Shown piece by piece: positions 28,121-37,377 of a stretch of 64,000 nt of DNA (the stretch's first letter is position 1; every line of letters begins with the position of its first letter). The stretch spans positions 1 to 64,000 of the forward strand of contig JAQGDQ010002391.1 of assembly GCA_030141605.1 (NCBI GenBank), given 5' to 3'. The notes under the pieces were generated by a model that saw only the letters and a list, made by a program, of their open reading frames with translations, ran no database searches and had not been told where the DNA came from. The DNA is from Tubiluchus corallicola. Its lineage: Eukaryota > Priapulida > Priapulimorpha > Priapulimorphida > Tubiluchidae. Position numbers and translations under genes: made by a program.

Positions 28121-28147
28121 AACTATAAATGCTATAAAATTTCTGAA

Positions 28148-28909
28148 ATGATACTAACAGACACCCACTCGCACCTATACTTAAAAGACTTTAACAAAGA
28201 TATAGAAGAAGTTATAAACAAGGCTTTACAAAAGAATGTAACAAAAATATTTCTACCAAGTATCAATGTCGATACTATTGATGGCGTATTGTCGCTATGC
28301 AAAAAATATCCTACTCACTGTTTTCCCATGTTAGGTATACACCCTAATTATATAAAAGAAAACTACATAGAAGAATTGAGTGCAGTAGAAAACTACATAG
28401 AAAAACACAAGTTTGTTGCTATAGGCGAAACAGGAATAGACTTATACAGAAGCGATAAATTTAAGCAAGAGCAAATCAAAGCCTTTGAACATCAAATAAA
28501 CTTGGCACAAAAGTATAAATTGCCCATAGTAGTCCATTCACGAGTTGCTTTCAATGAAGTGTATGCAGTTCTTAAAAATTACAAAGGACAGAAAGGTATA
28601 TTACATAGTTTTACAGGCACATTAGAAGAAGCCGAAAAATATATAGCACTTGGGTATAAACTGGGTATCAATGGCATTGTAACCTTTAAAAATTCCCATC
28701 TGCCAGAAGTATTAAAGCATATTGATATTCAACATATTGTCTTAGAAACTGATGCTCCTTACTTAGCACCTACACCTTTGAGAGGTGAAAGAAACGAATC
28801 ATCTTACATTCCTTATATAGCCAAGAAAATAGCAGAACTGTATAAACTTTCAGTGGAAAAGGTGGCAGAAATCACCACAGAAAATTCTATTGAAATATTT
28901 AAAATATAA
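28148..28909 (+). CDS. tatD: TatD family metal-dependent hydrolase
   Basis: TatD-type enzymes are cytoplasmic Mg-dependent DNases. I choose the ATG at 28148 (MILTDTHSHLY) because the metal motif THSHLY should lie at the very N-terminus and because a promoter box lies between it and the upstream ATG at 28100. The ~253-aa protein has AIGETGIDLYR near 95, PIVVHSR near 125, GILHSFTG near 150 and LETDAPYLAP near 200, all metal ligands of the TIM barrel. Confidence 0.93.
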   Translation: MILTDTHSHLYLKDFNKDIEEVINKALQKNVTKIFLPSINVDTIDGVLSLCKKYPTHCFPMLGIHPNYIKENYIEELSAVENYIEKHKFVAIGETGIDLYRSDKFKQEQIKAFEHQINLAQKYKLPIVVHSRVAFNEVYAVLKNYKGQKGILHSFTGTLEEAEKYIALGYKLGINGIVTFKNSHLPEVLKHIDIQHIVLETDAPYLAPTPLRGERNESSYIPYIAKKIAELYKLSVEKVAEITTENSIEIFKI

Positions 28910-28920
28910 ATAGAAAATTG

Positions 28921-29430
28921 CTATGTTGCTGTGTTGCTATTGTCTTTATCACGCAAGCTAAGTATGTCTCTGTCAAAAAGATATAGATTGTTTTCATCTA
29001 TCATATTCAACTTATCTAATATTGTTTTCACAGAGGCCTCTTCTTCCATCTGCTCATTAACAAACCATTGTAGCCAACTTTGGGTAGCATAGTCTTTTTC
29101 TTCTATACATATCCCTAGTATATTATTTATTTCTTGGGAGATGAGCTCTTCGTGCTTTAATACTTCTTCAAATAGCTTTTTCACATTGTCAAACTCTGAT
29201 GGGGGATTTTCTATTTTTGAATAAGTTGTTTTTCCACCTCGTTCGTTTACATATTTTGCAAATTTCAGCATATGGGTTCGCTCTTCTTCGGCTTGAGCAT
29301 ACATCCAGTCTGCTACTCCTATAAAGCCACTAACCTCTGCCCACGAAGCCATAGACAAATATAATGTAGAGGAGTACGCTTCGTTGTTTATTTGTTTTAT
29401 TAAGGCTTTTTCTACTAATTTAGATAACAT
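28921..29430 (-). CDS. ftnA: Ferritin
   Basis: Ferritin stores iron in 24-subunit shells. The 169-aa protein is one four-helix bundle with ferroxidase residues in NNEAYSSTLYLSMASW (Glu near 17) and AEEERTHMLKFAKYVNERGG (Glu near 49-50 and His near 53), and further acidic ligands in the third and fourth helices (VLKHEELISQEINNI, QWFVNEQMEEEASV). It is the bacterial non-haem type, with no methionine for haem in the Bfr position. A tiny lipoprotein ORF lies 18 bp upstream. Confidence 0.95.
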   Translation of the reverse strand: MLSKLVEKALIKQINNEAYSSTLYLSMASWAEVSGFIGVADWMYAQAEEERTHMLKFAKYVNERGGKTTYSKIENPPSEFDNVKKLFEEVLKHEELISQEINNILGICIEEKDYATQSWLQWFVNEQMEEEASVKTILDKLNMIDENNLYLFDRDILSLRDKDNSNTAT

Positions 29431-29448
29431 ATTTATTGAGCTTATAAA

Positions 29449-29559
29449 TTAAAAATGCATAGTTTTTTTATAAAAAGTATTATTCTTACCACCGTATTTC
29501 TCACAAGCATTAAATATTCCAAATAATGCAGTTAGTAGCACAAAGTTAATTCTTTTCAT
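29449..29559 (-). CDS. Tiny lipoprotein-like ORF (36 aa), possibly a truncated gene
   Basis: ATG at 29559 opens 36 codons ending TAA at 29449. The product starts MKRINFVLLTALFGIFNAC, a textbook lipoprotein signal with lipobox IFNAC, then EKYGGKNNTFYKKTMHF. The SCEKYG-like start resembles the N-termini of small Bacteroidota lipoproteins found beside radical-SAM genes, which are normally three times longer. So this may be a stump. It could also be a genuine small lipoprotein. It precedes ferritin by 18 bp on the same strand. Confidence 0.5.
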   Translation of the reverse strand: MKRINFVLLTALFGIFNACEKYGGKNNTFYKKTMHF

Positions 29560-29602
29560 ATTTGCTATTTCATAATTTAAAAAACAAATGATTATATGTT
29601 GC

Positions 29603-30235
29603 TTACCTCATATCTATTATCTCTACATCGGGATGTGCAACAGAGTCAAATATAAACAAATTGTCTTTCATAGGCATATTAGCTATAAATTTTTCTACTA
29701 TTACAGTATAGTCTATGCCATCTTTTCCTTGATATTTTATATTGGCTATATGATAATTATTTGCATTTATTTTTAATTTTATACGTGCATAAGGTACATC
29801 TAAGTCTTTGGGGAATAAATCTATTTTATGCAAACCTGCCCTTTCTTCTATATATTTATATGTAAACTTATTTTCGTGCAAGGAAAATATTCTTGAAGGA
29901 TTAAAAATACTCTCATCGTCTTCATCTGGTTCTGTTATATTTACTTCTTGCATTTCGGGTATATATGTCCATACCTTTTGAGAGTTACAAAATATTTCGT
30001 AGTCCATTATTTCTACTTTATATTTATGTCCTTTCAGCCAGAGTTTTCCTTCGCTAATTTCCCTTATTTCTTCTTGTTTATTTTCAAGTATAAAAGTAAA
30101 ATCAGCTTGTATTGTTTCGTACGACTGTATTTGTTGTTCTACTTTTTTTAATATGTTTCTAGCTTTATTGATAGATTGCGTGTAACTTGTAGAAATAGAA
30201 AATGATAGTAGCAATGTAAATATTATTTTATTCAT
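29603..30235 (-). CDS. lolA: LolA-like outer membrane lipoprotein carrier protein
   Basis: LolA carries lipoproteins through the periplasm to the outer membrane. The 210-aa protein has a signal peptide (residues 3-19, ending TQS) and the LolA fold features: ETIQADFTFIL near residue 42, EGKLWLKGHKYKVEI, SQKVWTYIPEMQEVNI near 85, and a C-terminal YVI strand region. The gene is 47 bp after ftsK, an association common in Bacteroidota, and has a TATCTTTG box (30272-30265) of its own. Confidence 0.88.
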   Translation of the reverse strand: MNKIIFTLLLSFSISTSYTQSINKARNILKKVEQQIQSYETIQADFTFILENKQEEIREISEGKLWLKGHKYKVEIMDYEIFCNSQKVWTYIPEMQEVNITEPDEDDESIFNPSRIFSLHENKFTYKYIEERAGLHKIDLFPKDLDVPYARIKLKINANNYHIANIKYQGKDGIDYTVIVEKFIANMPMKDNLFIFDSVAHPDVEIIDMR

Positions 30236-30264
30236 AATAAAGTATATATTTTAAATTGTTGTTT

Positions 30265-30272
30265 CAAAGATA
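30265..30272 (-). promoter_or_regulatory. Predicted -7 box of lolA
   Basis: TATCTTTG on the minus strand, about 30 bp upstream of the lolA ATG, in the ftsK-lolA gap. Confidence 0.4.
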
Positions 30273-30282
30273 AGAAATATAT

Positions 30283-32634
30283 TTAAGGTAAATTTTCTAT
30301 TATTTGCTCCAAACTCATCTCATCAGCTACTAGTACTTGTCTAGCTTTACTACCTTCAAAAGGACCTATAATATTTGCTTTTTCTAATTGATCAATAATA
30401 CGTCCTGCACGGTTATAGCCTATAGAGAATTTTCTCTGTATCAAAGAGGTGGAACCTTGCTGATGTGCTACAAGCAACCGTGCTGCCTCTTCAAATAAAG
30501 AATCTCTTTCCTTTAAACTTATATTGTTGCTAGTTTCCGAACTCTCTTCTATTACTTCGGGCAGTAAATGTGCAGTAGGATAAGACTGCTGTTTCTCTAT
30601 AAATTCTACAATGCTATCTACTTCTGGCGTATCAACAAAGGCACATTGCACTCTTATCAAATCACTTCCCTCAGTAATGAGCATATCACCACGTCCTATA
30701 AGTTGATTTGCCCCTGGTGAATCAAGTATGGTGCGCGAATCTATCATAGATGCTACTTTGAAAGCAACACGTGAGGGAAAGTTGGCTTTTATAACACCCG
30801 TTATAATGTTAGTAGAAGGACGCTGCGTTGCTATAATCATATGTATACCAATGGCTCTAGCAAGCTGTGCAATACGAGCTATAGGCATTTCTACTTCTTT
30901 GCCTGCAGTCATTATGAGGTCGGCAAACTCATCAATAATAACAACAATATAAGGCAAATATCTATGCCCATTTTCAGGGTTAAGTTGCCGTTTAATAAAC
31001 TTTTCATTATATTCTTTGATATTTCTTACATAGGCTTTTTTCAGTAGGTTGTAACGTAAATCCATTTCTATGGTGATAGAATTGAGTGTTTTTATCACCT
31101 TTTGCACATCAGTAATAATAGGCTCTTCTTCATCGGGCAATTTAGCAAGAAAATGTTTTTCTATCTTAGCGTAGAGAGTAAGTTCTACTTTCTTAGGGTC
31201 TACAAATACAAATTTTAATTGAGATGGGTGTTTCTTGTAAATCAACGAGGTAATAATAGCATTCAAACCTACGGACTTTCCTTGTCCCGTAGCACCTGCT
31301 ACAAGCATATGTGGTGTTTTGGCAAGGTCTATAACGTAGGATTCATTAGAGATAGTTTTACCAAACACTATGGGCAATTCATATTTACTGTTTTGAAATT
31401 TCTTGGAGTTAATAACTGAACGCATCGATACTATTTCAGGCGAACTATTTGGGACTTCTATACCTATTGTTCCTTTGCCCGGAATAGGAGCTATTATTCT
31501 TATACCCAATGCAGCAAGACTTAATGCAATGTCATCTTCTAAGTTCTTTATTTTTGATATTCTAATACCCGGAGCAGGCACTATCTCGTAAAGAGTAATG
31601 GTAGGACCTATGGTGGCCTTTATTTTGGTAATCTCTATTTTATAGTTGGAAAGGGTTTCTACAATAGTATTCTTGTTGGAAATGAGTTCTTCTTGACTTA
31701 CTGAAGAATTTGCTTTTGATTTGTGGTCTTTTAATAAATCTATAGGAGGCATCTTGTAAGTAGAAAGGTCTAAGGTTGGGTCGTAGTTCTCCTTTGGTTG
31801 TTGGGAAATAGAAGAAGCAATATCATCTTTATTTTGAACAACAGTCATTTCTACCTTTTCCTCTTTTTCTTTATCTTCGCTTGGCAACTTTGTGGGTATT
31901 TCTGTGGGCAAAATAGTAGCAATATCTTCTTCTTTATTTTCCTGTGAGTATTCTGCCTGAAAAACAATATCGCTATCCATTTGTTTATTTAGGTCGTCTA
32001 AAGCTTGTAAATCAGATTTCATTTCTTCTATATGTTGTTCTTTTTCTTTTCGTAGGATATACCTATTAAATAATGCAGCTATTTTTTCTATTAGCCCATT
32101 GAATGAAAGTATAAGAAATGAAACGAGTGTAGCAACAAGTAAAAACGATGTTCCTATTCTCCCTAAAAGAGAGATAAGCCATTCGTTAATATAATGCCCG
32201 TGTAAACCTCCCAAAAAAATATGAGATGTTTTGTAGTTCTCGTAAAACAAAAATGAAATGGTTATTGACAACCAAATAGTCATAAACGAAATATTGATAA
32301 ATAATTTTCGCAAAGGATATATTCTTAGCCCAAGTAACCGTAAACCAATAATTGCAAGTAGAAACATAATAAGAAATGAAGGCAGTCCAAAATATTGATT
32401 GATAAATAAATGAGATAAGTAGGCTCCTTGCTTTCCTCCAATATTATTTACATTGTTTTCAAGGCTGAGAAAAAAATCGCTGGCAGGTAGTTCTATTCTG
32501 CTTTGGTCTGTATTGCCTGTGGAAAGAAAAGAAACAAAAGCAATGGAGAGGTAAATAGAAAAAATAAGTATCAACCCTCCTGTAATATATTGAATGTTTT
32601 TAAGTTTTTCTTTTTTCTTCTTATTTATTGCCAT
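30283..32634 (-). CDS. ftsK: DNA translocase FtsK
   Basis: FtsK pumps chromosomal DNA through the division septum. The 783-aa protein has four N-terminal membrane helices (residues ~15-180) and a charged linker to about 290. The motor has Walker A LVAGATGQGKSVGLNA near 440 and Walker B YIVVIIDEFADLIM near 560. The C-terminal gamma winged-helix domain (STSLIQRKFSIGYNRAGRIIDQLEKANIIGP) reads KOPS polarity sites. Slightly short for the family because the linker is short. Confidence 0.97.
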   Translation of the reverse strand: MAINKKKKEKLKNIQYITGGLILIFSIYLSIAFVSFLSTGNTDQSRIELPASDFFLSLENNVNNIGGKQGAYLSHLFINQYFGLPSFLIMFLLAIIGLRLLGLRIYPLRKLFINISFMTIWLSITISFLFYENYKTSHIFLGGLHGHYINEWLISLLGRIGTSFLLVATLVSFLILSFNGLIEKIAALFNRYILRKEKEQHIEEMKSDLQALDDLNKQMDSDIVFQAEYSQENKEEDIATILPTEIPTKLPSEDKEKEEKVEMTVVQNKDDIASSISQQPKENYDPTLDLSTYKMPPIDLLKDHKSKANSSVSQEELISNKNTIVETLSNYKIEITKIKATIGPTITLYEIVPAPGIRISKIKNLEDDIALSLAALGIRIIAPIPGKGTIGIEVPNSSPEIVSMRSVINSKKFQNSKYELPIVFGKTISNESYVIDLAKTPHMLVAGATGQGKSVGLNAIITSLIYKKHPSQLKFVFVDPKKVELTLYAKIEKHFLAKLPDEEEPIITDVQKVIKTLNSITIEMDLRYNLLKKAYVRNIKEYNEKFIKRQLNPENGHRYLPYIVVIIDEFADLIMTAGKEVEMPIARIAQLARAIGIHMIIATQRPSTNIITGVIKANFPSRVAFKVASMIDSRTILDSPGANQLIGRGDMLITEGSDLIRVQCAFVDTPEVDSIVEFIEKQQSYPTAHLLPEVIEESSETSNNISLKERDSLFEEAARLLVAHQQGSTSLIQRKFSIGYNRAGRIIDQLEKANIIGPFEGSKARQVLVADEMSLEQIIENLP

Positions 32635-32669
32635 TCACTATATTTATTGTAAAATTGCGACTTGTTGAG

Positions 32670-32677
32670 CAAAGATA
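32670..32677 (-). promoter_or_regulatory. Predicted -7 box of ftsK
   Basis: TATCTTTG on the minus strand, about 36 bp upstream of the ftsK ATG; fits TAnnTTTG. Confidence 0.45.
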
Positions 32678-32710
32678 GTATTTTTTGATGATTGATTGAT
32701 TGTTTATTTT

Positions 32711-33517
32711 ATGAAATTATTTTATAGAGAATTCGGGACTGAGGGTAGAACTTTACTTATTTTACACGGGTTATATGGTGCTTCCGACAACTGGATTAGT
32801 ATCTGCAAAGAGTTAGGAAATGATTTTAAGGTGTATGCTTTAGATTTAAGAAACCATGGGCAATCTCCTCATAATGATGATTGTAGCTACAAAGCTATGA
32901 CCGAAGATGTTATAGAGTTTATGAACGATAGAGAGATTCCAAACGTTGTAGTGTTAGGGCATTCTATGGGAGCTAATGTAGCGATGTACTTAGCTTCTTT
33001 TTATCCCACAAGAGTTTTGGGACTAATAGTGGAGGATATGTCTGTGCGTCCTGATGGATTTGATATAAGAAACAACCCTAACTATCTATTTCACTCTACG
33101 GTAGTAAATAGTATGTGTAAACTTGATTTTACAAATACTCGTAGTCGCTCAGATGTGGACAAATTATTGCAAACAGATATACCTGATGCAGTCGTTCGTC
33201 AATTTTTGTTGAAAAACTTAGAACACAAAGATAATGGTCGTTTGGGGTGGAAATTGAATATTTGTAAGTTACGCGATAACCTGACTGATATAATGCAAGG
33301 TTTGTCTGTAAGTAAGTCAAAACAAGAGTTTGTAAAATATCCTGTATTGTTTATCAAAGGAGGACTTTCCAAATACATAGATGATGAGGGGCTGAAAGCG
33401 TGCAAACAGGTGTTTCCTGCTTTAAAACTGGTTACTATTGAAGGAGCAGGTCATTGGGTGCATTCGGAAAAAATGGCTGATTTCATAGCATTGGTAAGAG
33501 ATTTTTTAAACAACTAA
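32711..33517 (+). CDS. Alpha/beta hydrolase (YbfF-type esterase)
   Basis: I choose ATG 32711 (MKLFYREFGTEGRTLLILHGL); the TTG at 32696 would add five residues. The ~268-aa protein has the oxyanion HGLYGASDNW near residue 19, the nucleophile elbow VVLGHSMGANVA near 88, and the catalytic histidine in EGAGHWVHSE near 245. YALDLRNHGQSPH fits the YbfF esterase group. In Bacteroidota this gene is often next to pdxJ, CBS and nadK genes; here nadK is near but pdxJ is 29 kb away. Confidence 0.9.
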   Translation: MKLFYREFGTEGRTLLILHGLYGASDNWISICKELGNDFKVYALDLRNHGQSPHNDDCSYKAMTEDVIEFMNDREIPNVVVLGHSMGANVAMYLASFYPTRVLGLIVEDMSVRPDGFDIRNNPNYLFHSTVVNSMCKLDFTNTRSRSDVDKLLQTDIPDAVVRQFLLKNLEHKDNGRLGWKLNICKLRDNLTDIMQGLSVSKSKQEFVKYPVLFIKGGLSKYIDDEGLKACKQVFPALKLVTIEGAGHWVHSEKMADFIALVRDFLNN

Positions 33518-33622
33518 GCTATTATATGATATTTCTGATAATTATTCCTGTACAAAAGCATTGAACAAGTTTATGTTTCAGCAAATAGATACCTTATTAT
33601 ATTACAAAAAAACAATTATCAT

Positions 33623-33647
33623 ATATTTAGGTTTTATTCCTAAATAT
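33623..33647. terminator. Possible bidirectional terminator between the esterase and hemW
   Basis: ATATTTAGG (33623-33631) and CCTAAATAT (33639-33647) form a perfect 9-bp stem with a 7-nt T-rich loop in the gap between convergent genes. The stem is A+T-rich, so strength is uncertain. Confidence 0.45.
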
Positions 33648-34777
33648 TATGATAGGTACATCAGGTGAGAGGTAATAGTGTCAGCAATGTAAATACCTTT
33701 GGGGGCAAGAATATAAGTATGTTGTTTTCTTTTCATATGTTGTGTAGTGAGGTAGGCTTGTGCTTGTGTGATAAAATATTGGTGGTATTTTTCCCCGTAT
33801 TGTTGCAATATATGCTGTGTGTTGCTCCCCCACATTGTTCGTAATGTAGTAAGAACGTATTCATTATATTGTGTAGTGGTGTTTAAAGTTTCTGTTTCGT
33901 AATAAGGTTGTTGGTTCTGCAAGGCTTGAATATATTGTGTATGACTGCAGGTATTCCAACTTCGTGTAGAATGGTTATAAGAATGTGCAGAAGGACCTAT
34001 GCCTAAATAAGATTTTTGTTGCCAGTAGTGCGTATTATGTTGTGAATAGCAGCCCTTTTTTGCAAAATTAGATATTTCATAGTGTATGTAGTTGTTTTTT
34101 TTTAGTGTAGAAATGATGTGTTGGTATTGTTGCAAAGTTTCCGTATCGCTAAGAGCCTGCACCTCACTGGCTCTTAGACTCTTGTACAGAGGTGTATGTG
34201 GTTCGTAAGTAAGCTGATAAATGGAGATATGAGGTGTGTTGAGAGCAAGAGCTTGTTGTAGGTTGTAACGTAGGTCGTTTATAGTGGTATGAGGTAATGC
34301 AAATATAAGGTCTATGGACAAATTGTGATAACCTACTTTCTGTAAGTTTTTAATGGCATTGATAGCCTGTTGAGCTTTGTGACGCCTGTTAAGAAACTGT
34401 AAATCTTCATCGTGAAAGGACTGAACGCCCACACTGATACGATTAATAGGTGTTTTTTTAAGATTCTCTATATATTGAAAGGTAAGGTCATCAGGATTAG
34501 CTTCTATGGTTATCTCTGGTTTGAGAACTGTGGTATAGTTTTGTTGTAGAGTGTGAATGAGCTGGTTTATTTCTTGATGAGAGAGAAGAGAAGGTGTCCC
34601 ACCTCCAAGGTAAATGGTTTCTATAATTTGATTTTTAAGATAATCTTTACGTTGCTGCAACTCTTGACAAAGAGCTTTAATAAATTGTATTTTTTTTGAG
34701 AGGTTAGTGGTTTTGTGAAAATCACAGTAAATACACCGTTTTTTACAAAAAGGTATATGTATATATATGCCTGCCAT
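33647..34777 (-). CDS. hemW: Radical SAM family haem chaperone HemW
   Basis: The 376-aa protein is of the HemN/HemW group. It has YIHIPFCKKRCIYCDFHK (C-x3-C-x2-C) at the N-terminus, YLGGGTPSLLS near 57, the RISVGVQSFHDEDLQFLNRRH block near 112, SIDLIFALPHTT near 153 and SIYQLTYEP near 183. The short N-terminus before the cluster fits HemW, a haem-binding protein, rather than the oxygen-independent oxidase HemN. Older annotations call it coproporphyrinogen oxidase. It starts 15 bp after nadK. Confidence 0.92.
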   Translation of the reverse strand: MAGIYIHIPFCKKRCIYCDFHKTTNLSKKIQFIKALCQELQQRKDYLKNQIIETIYLGGGTPSLLSHQEINQLIHTLQQNYTTVLKPEITIEANPDDLTFQYIENLKKTPINRISVGVQSFHDEDLQFLNRRHKAQQAINAIKNLQKVGYHNLSIDLIFALPHTTINDLRYNLQQALALNTPHISIYQLTYEPHTPLYKSLRASEVQALSDTETLQQYQHIISTLKKNNYIHYEISNFAKKGCYSQHNTHYWQQKSYLGIGPSAHSYNHSTRSWNTCSHTQYIQALQNQQPYYETETLNTTTQYNEYVLTTLRTMWGSNTQHILQQYGEKYHQYFITQAQAYLTTQHMKRKQHTYILAPKGIYIADTITSHLMYLS

Positions 34778-34792
34778 TGAGTATGGTATGGG

Positions 34793-35671
34793 TTAGTTGC
34801 GAATATCTGCACCCCACATCAATTTTTCTCTAAGTGTTTGATAAAAATTGTTGTTAGGTAGTTTAATGGTTTTAATAGTAAAAGGTGCTTTTCGAATGCT
34901 AATTTCTGTATTAGGAGTAATGGTTTGATAATGAGAATCGAGAGTAGCAAGGTATTGATTGGCTCTTCCTTCTATTTTTAGTTTAATAGTTCTATGGTCA
35001 GGAATAATAATAGGACGCACGGTAAGATTATGTGGAGCAAGTGGAGTGATAATAAAATTACTAGCTTGAGGGGTAACAATAGGACCTCCTGCACTAAGTG
35101 AATAGGCGGTAGAGCCTGTGGGAGTAGCTATGATAAGCCCGTCTGCCCAATAGGTGCATAAGTAATATTCGTCTATATAAGTATGTATTTTTATAAGTGT
35201 AGGATCATTTTTTTTCTGTATGGTAAGATCGTTGAGCGCATAAGGGAAGTCTGAAAATATATGATTGTTCGTTTGTAAGTGTAGCATTGTCCGTTCTTCT
35301 ATGGTGTATTTTTGTTGTATGACAGCTTGCAATGCTTGTTCTATGTTGTTTTGCGATATGTCTGCAAGAAATCCAAGATGTCCACTATTAACTCCAATAA
35401 GGGGTATATTCTTGTCTCTTACTATGGTGATAGCATCTAAAAACGTACCATCGCCTCCTACTGTTAGCAGGTATTTTACTTGGGCTATTTCGCTGTGGTG
35501 CTTAAAGGTTTTGTATGTTCGAAGGTCTAAATTATGTTCTTTTGTAAGATGTTCGTATAAAGGTTCGTATATAAGAGCTTTTATATTATTGGTACTTAAC
35601 TGACAAAGAATTTTTAAGAAAGCTTGTTGAAATGTTTTGTAAATAGTTTTCCCATATATGGCTATTGTCAT
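34793..35671 (-). CDS. nadK: NAD kinase
   Basis: NadK phosphorylates NAD to NADP. The 292-aa protein has LLTVGGDGTFLDAI near residue 71, GVNSGHLGFLADIS near 97, ALNDLTI with the NE/D motif near 147, and the glycine-rich ATPTGSTAYSLSAGGPIV near 180. It runs into hemW on the same strand. A TAACTTTG box (35705-35698) lies upstream. Confidence 0.97.
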   Translation of the reverse strand: MTIAIYGKTIYKTFQQAFLKILCQLSTNNIKALIYEPLYEHLTKEHNLDLRTYKTFKHHSEIAQVKYLLTVGGDGTFLDAITIVRDKNIPLIGVNSGHLGFLADISQNNIEQALQAVIQQKYTIEERTMLHLQTNNHIFSDFPYALNDLTIQKKNDPTLIKIHTYIDEYYLCTYWADGLIIATPTGSTAYSLSAGGPIVTPQASNFIITPLAPHNLTVRPIIIPDHRTIKLKIEGRANQYLATLDSHYQTITPNTEISIRKAPFTIKTIKLPNNNFYQTLREKLMWGADIRN

Positions 35672-35697
35672 ATTGTTGTATGTGTAAAATGTTTTAA

Positions 35698-35705
35698 CAA
35701 AGTTA
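35698..35705 (-). promoter_or_regulatory. Predicted -7 box of nadK
   Basis: TAACTTTG on the minus strand, about 27 bp upstream of the nadK ATG; fits TAnnTTTG. Confidence 0.45.
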
Positions 35706-35961
35706 ATGCTTTTATGATAATGTAACGTAGGGTGTGTTTATATATTTTGCATATAAATACACAAACTTGCATTATAGCAACCTTATAAAAATTTTAAATG
35801 AGAAATAAAGTAGCACTTTACAAAAAAGAACATAGCATCTAAAAACTACAATATTCCACTTATTTAATTAATAGAAATTATTGTTAATCCTCAGACGTTT
35901 ATATTGATAGGAACAAAAAAATGTAATTTTGCCCCTATCAACATAAGAAGAAGAGATTATT

Positions 35962-37365
35962 TTAGAACTCAAAATAGTTCTTAGCATTATGATAGCTTAT
36001 ATTCTCTACCATATTTCCCAACAAATTTATATCATTAGGAAGTTCCCCATTTTCAACATCTTTGCCAAGCAAGTTACATAGTATTCTTCTAAAATATTCG
36101 TGACGAGGATAGGACATAAAACTTCGAGAGTCTGTAAGCATTCCTACAAACCTACTCAACAGCCCCAAAACCGACAAAGTATTCATCTGTTTTTCCATTC
36201 CATTCTTTTGGTCTAAAAACCACCAACCAGAACCAAACTGTATCTTGCCTGCTACACTCCCACCTACATTGAAGTTGCCTATCATTGTGGCTATCATTTC
36301 ATTGTCAACAGGGTTGAGGTTGTAAATAATTGTCTTTGCAAGTTTGTCTTCACTATCCAACTTATCTAACAACTTAGACAAAGCCACTGCATATTTGAAA
36401 TCTCCTATACTGTCGAAACCTGTATCTGGTCCTAGAGCTTTCATCATTCGTGTATTATTGTTGCGTAAAGCTCCTATATGTAGTTGTTGTGTCCAACCTT
36501 TTTCCCAATCCATTACAGCAAAATGATAGAGCATAGCCGATTTGAACTGTAATATTTCTTGTTTTGTAAGTGCTTTATTATCTCGTGCTTTTGCAAAAAT
36601 ATCTTGAATTTCTTTGTCTGTATAGTCTTCTGCATATATAGTATCTATTCCGTGGTCAGAAAGTTTGCACCCTGCTTCTGCAAAGAAGTCATGTCTTATT
36701 TGTAGGGCTTCCAACAAGTCGTCGAACTTACTGATGGTAATACCTGCCGATTCAGATAGTCTGTCTACATAATCGTTGTAATCTTTTATACTATCTACTG
36801 CCATTGCCTTATCAGGACGCCAAGTAGGTAGCACCTTTACTTTAAAATTATCTTCTTTTATCTTTATATGATGCTCCAAAGTATCTATGGGGTCGTCAGT
36901 AGTACATACTACCTCCACATTCATTTTTAACATCAAGTTTCTTGCACTGTAATTCGAAGTATTGAGTAATTTATTACATCTTTCGTAAATATCTTTTGCA
37001 GTATCTTTATTTAAAAGAGAAGTAACACCAAAATACCTTTGTAGTTCAAGGTGTGTCCAATGATAAAGCGGATTGCGTAAAGTATAAGGCACAGTTTCTG
37101 CCCACTTTTCAAACTTTTCGTAGTCAGAAGCATTTCCCGTGCAATACTTCTCCTCTACACCATTAGTTCTCATTGCTCGCCACTTGTAGTGATCGCCTTC
37201 AAGCCACACTTCCGTAATACTCTTAAACTGTCTATCATTTGCTATGTCTTCGGGTGATAAATGGCAATGGTAGTCTATTATTGGCTGCTGTTTCGAATTC
37301 TTATGATATAATAATTCTGCTGTTTTATTTTGTAAAAGAAAATTATCACCCAAAAAATTTTTCAT
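35962..37365 (-). CDS. uxaC: Uronate isomerase
   Basis: UxaC turns D-galacturonate into D-tagaturonate (and glucuronate into fructuronate). The 467-aa protein shows the family metal motif IIDYHCHLSPEDIA near residue 29, WLEGDHYKWRAMRTNGV near 51, VVCTTDDPIDTLEHH near 152, and a C-terminal LTDSRSFMSYPRHEYFRRILCNLLG. Normal length. It ends the pectin locus and lies 12 bp after fbp, so the two form a pair. It supplies the first step for UxaB and UxaA encoded at the other end of the locus. Confidence 0.97.
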   Translation of the reverse strand: MKNFLGDNFLLQNKTAELLYHKNSKQQPIIDYHCHLSPEDIANDRQFKSITEVWLEGDHYKWRAMRTNGVEEKYCTGNASDYEKFEKWAETVPYTLRNPLYHWTHLELQRYFGVTSLLNKDTAKDIYERCNKLLNTSNYSARNLMLKMNVEVVCTTDDPIDTLEHHIKIKEDNFKVKVLPTWRPDKAMAVDSIKDYNDYVDRLSESAGITISKFDDLLEALQIRHDFFAEAGCKLSDHGIDTIYAEDYTDKEIQDIFAKARDNKALTKQEILQFKSAMLYHFAVMDWEKGWTQQLHIGALRNNNTRMMKALGPDTGFDSIGDFKYAVALSKLLDKLDSEDKLAKTIIYNLNPVDNEMIATMIGNFNVGGSVAGKIQFGSGWWFLDQKNGMEKQMNTLSVLGLLSRFVGMLTDSRSFMSYPRHEYFRRILCNLLGKDVENGELPNDINLLGNMVENISYHNAKNYFEF

Positions 37366-37377
37366 TATGTTTCTAAT

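Noticed and set aside
28100-28147. Upstream ATG for tatD adding 16 residues
   Set aside because: A TATATTTG promoter box lies within the extension, and the metal motif should be at the N-terminus.
32681-32699. ATTG tetranucleotide repeat before the esterase as a phase-variation tract
   Set aside because: Only about three units, and it lies outside the coding region from the preferred start at 32711.
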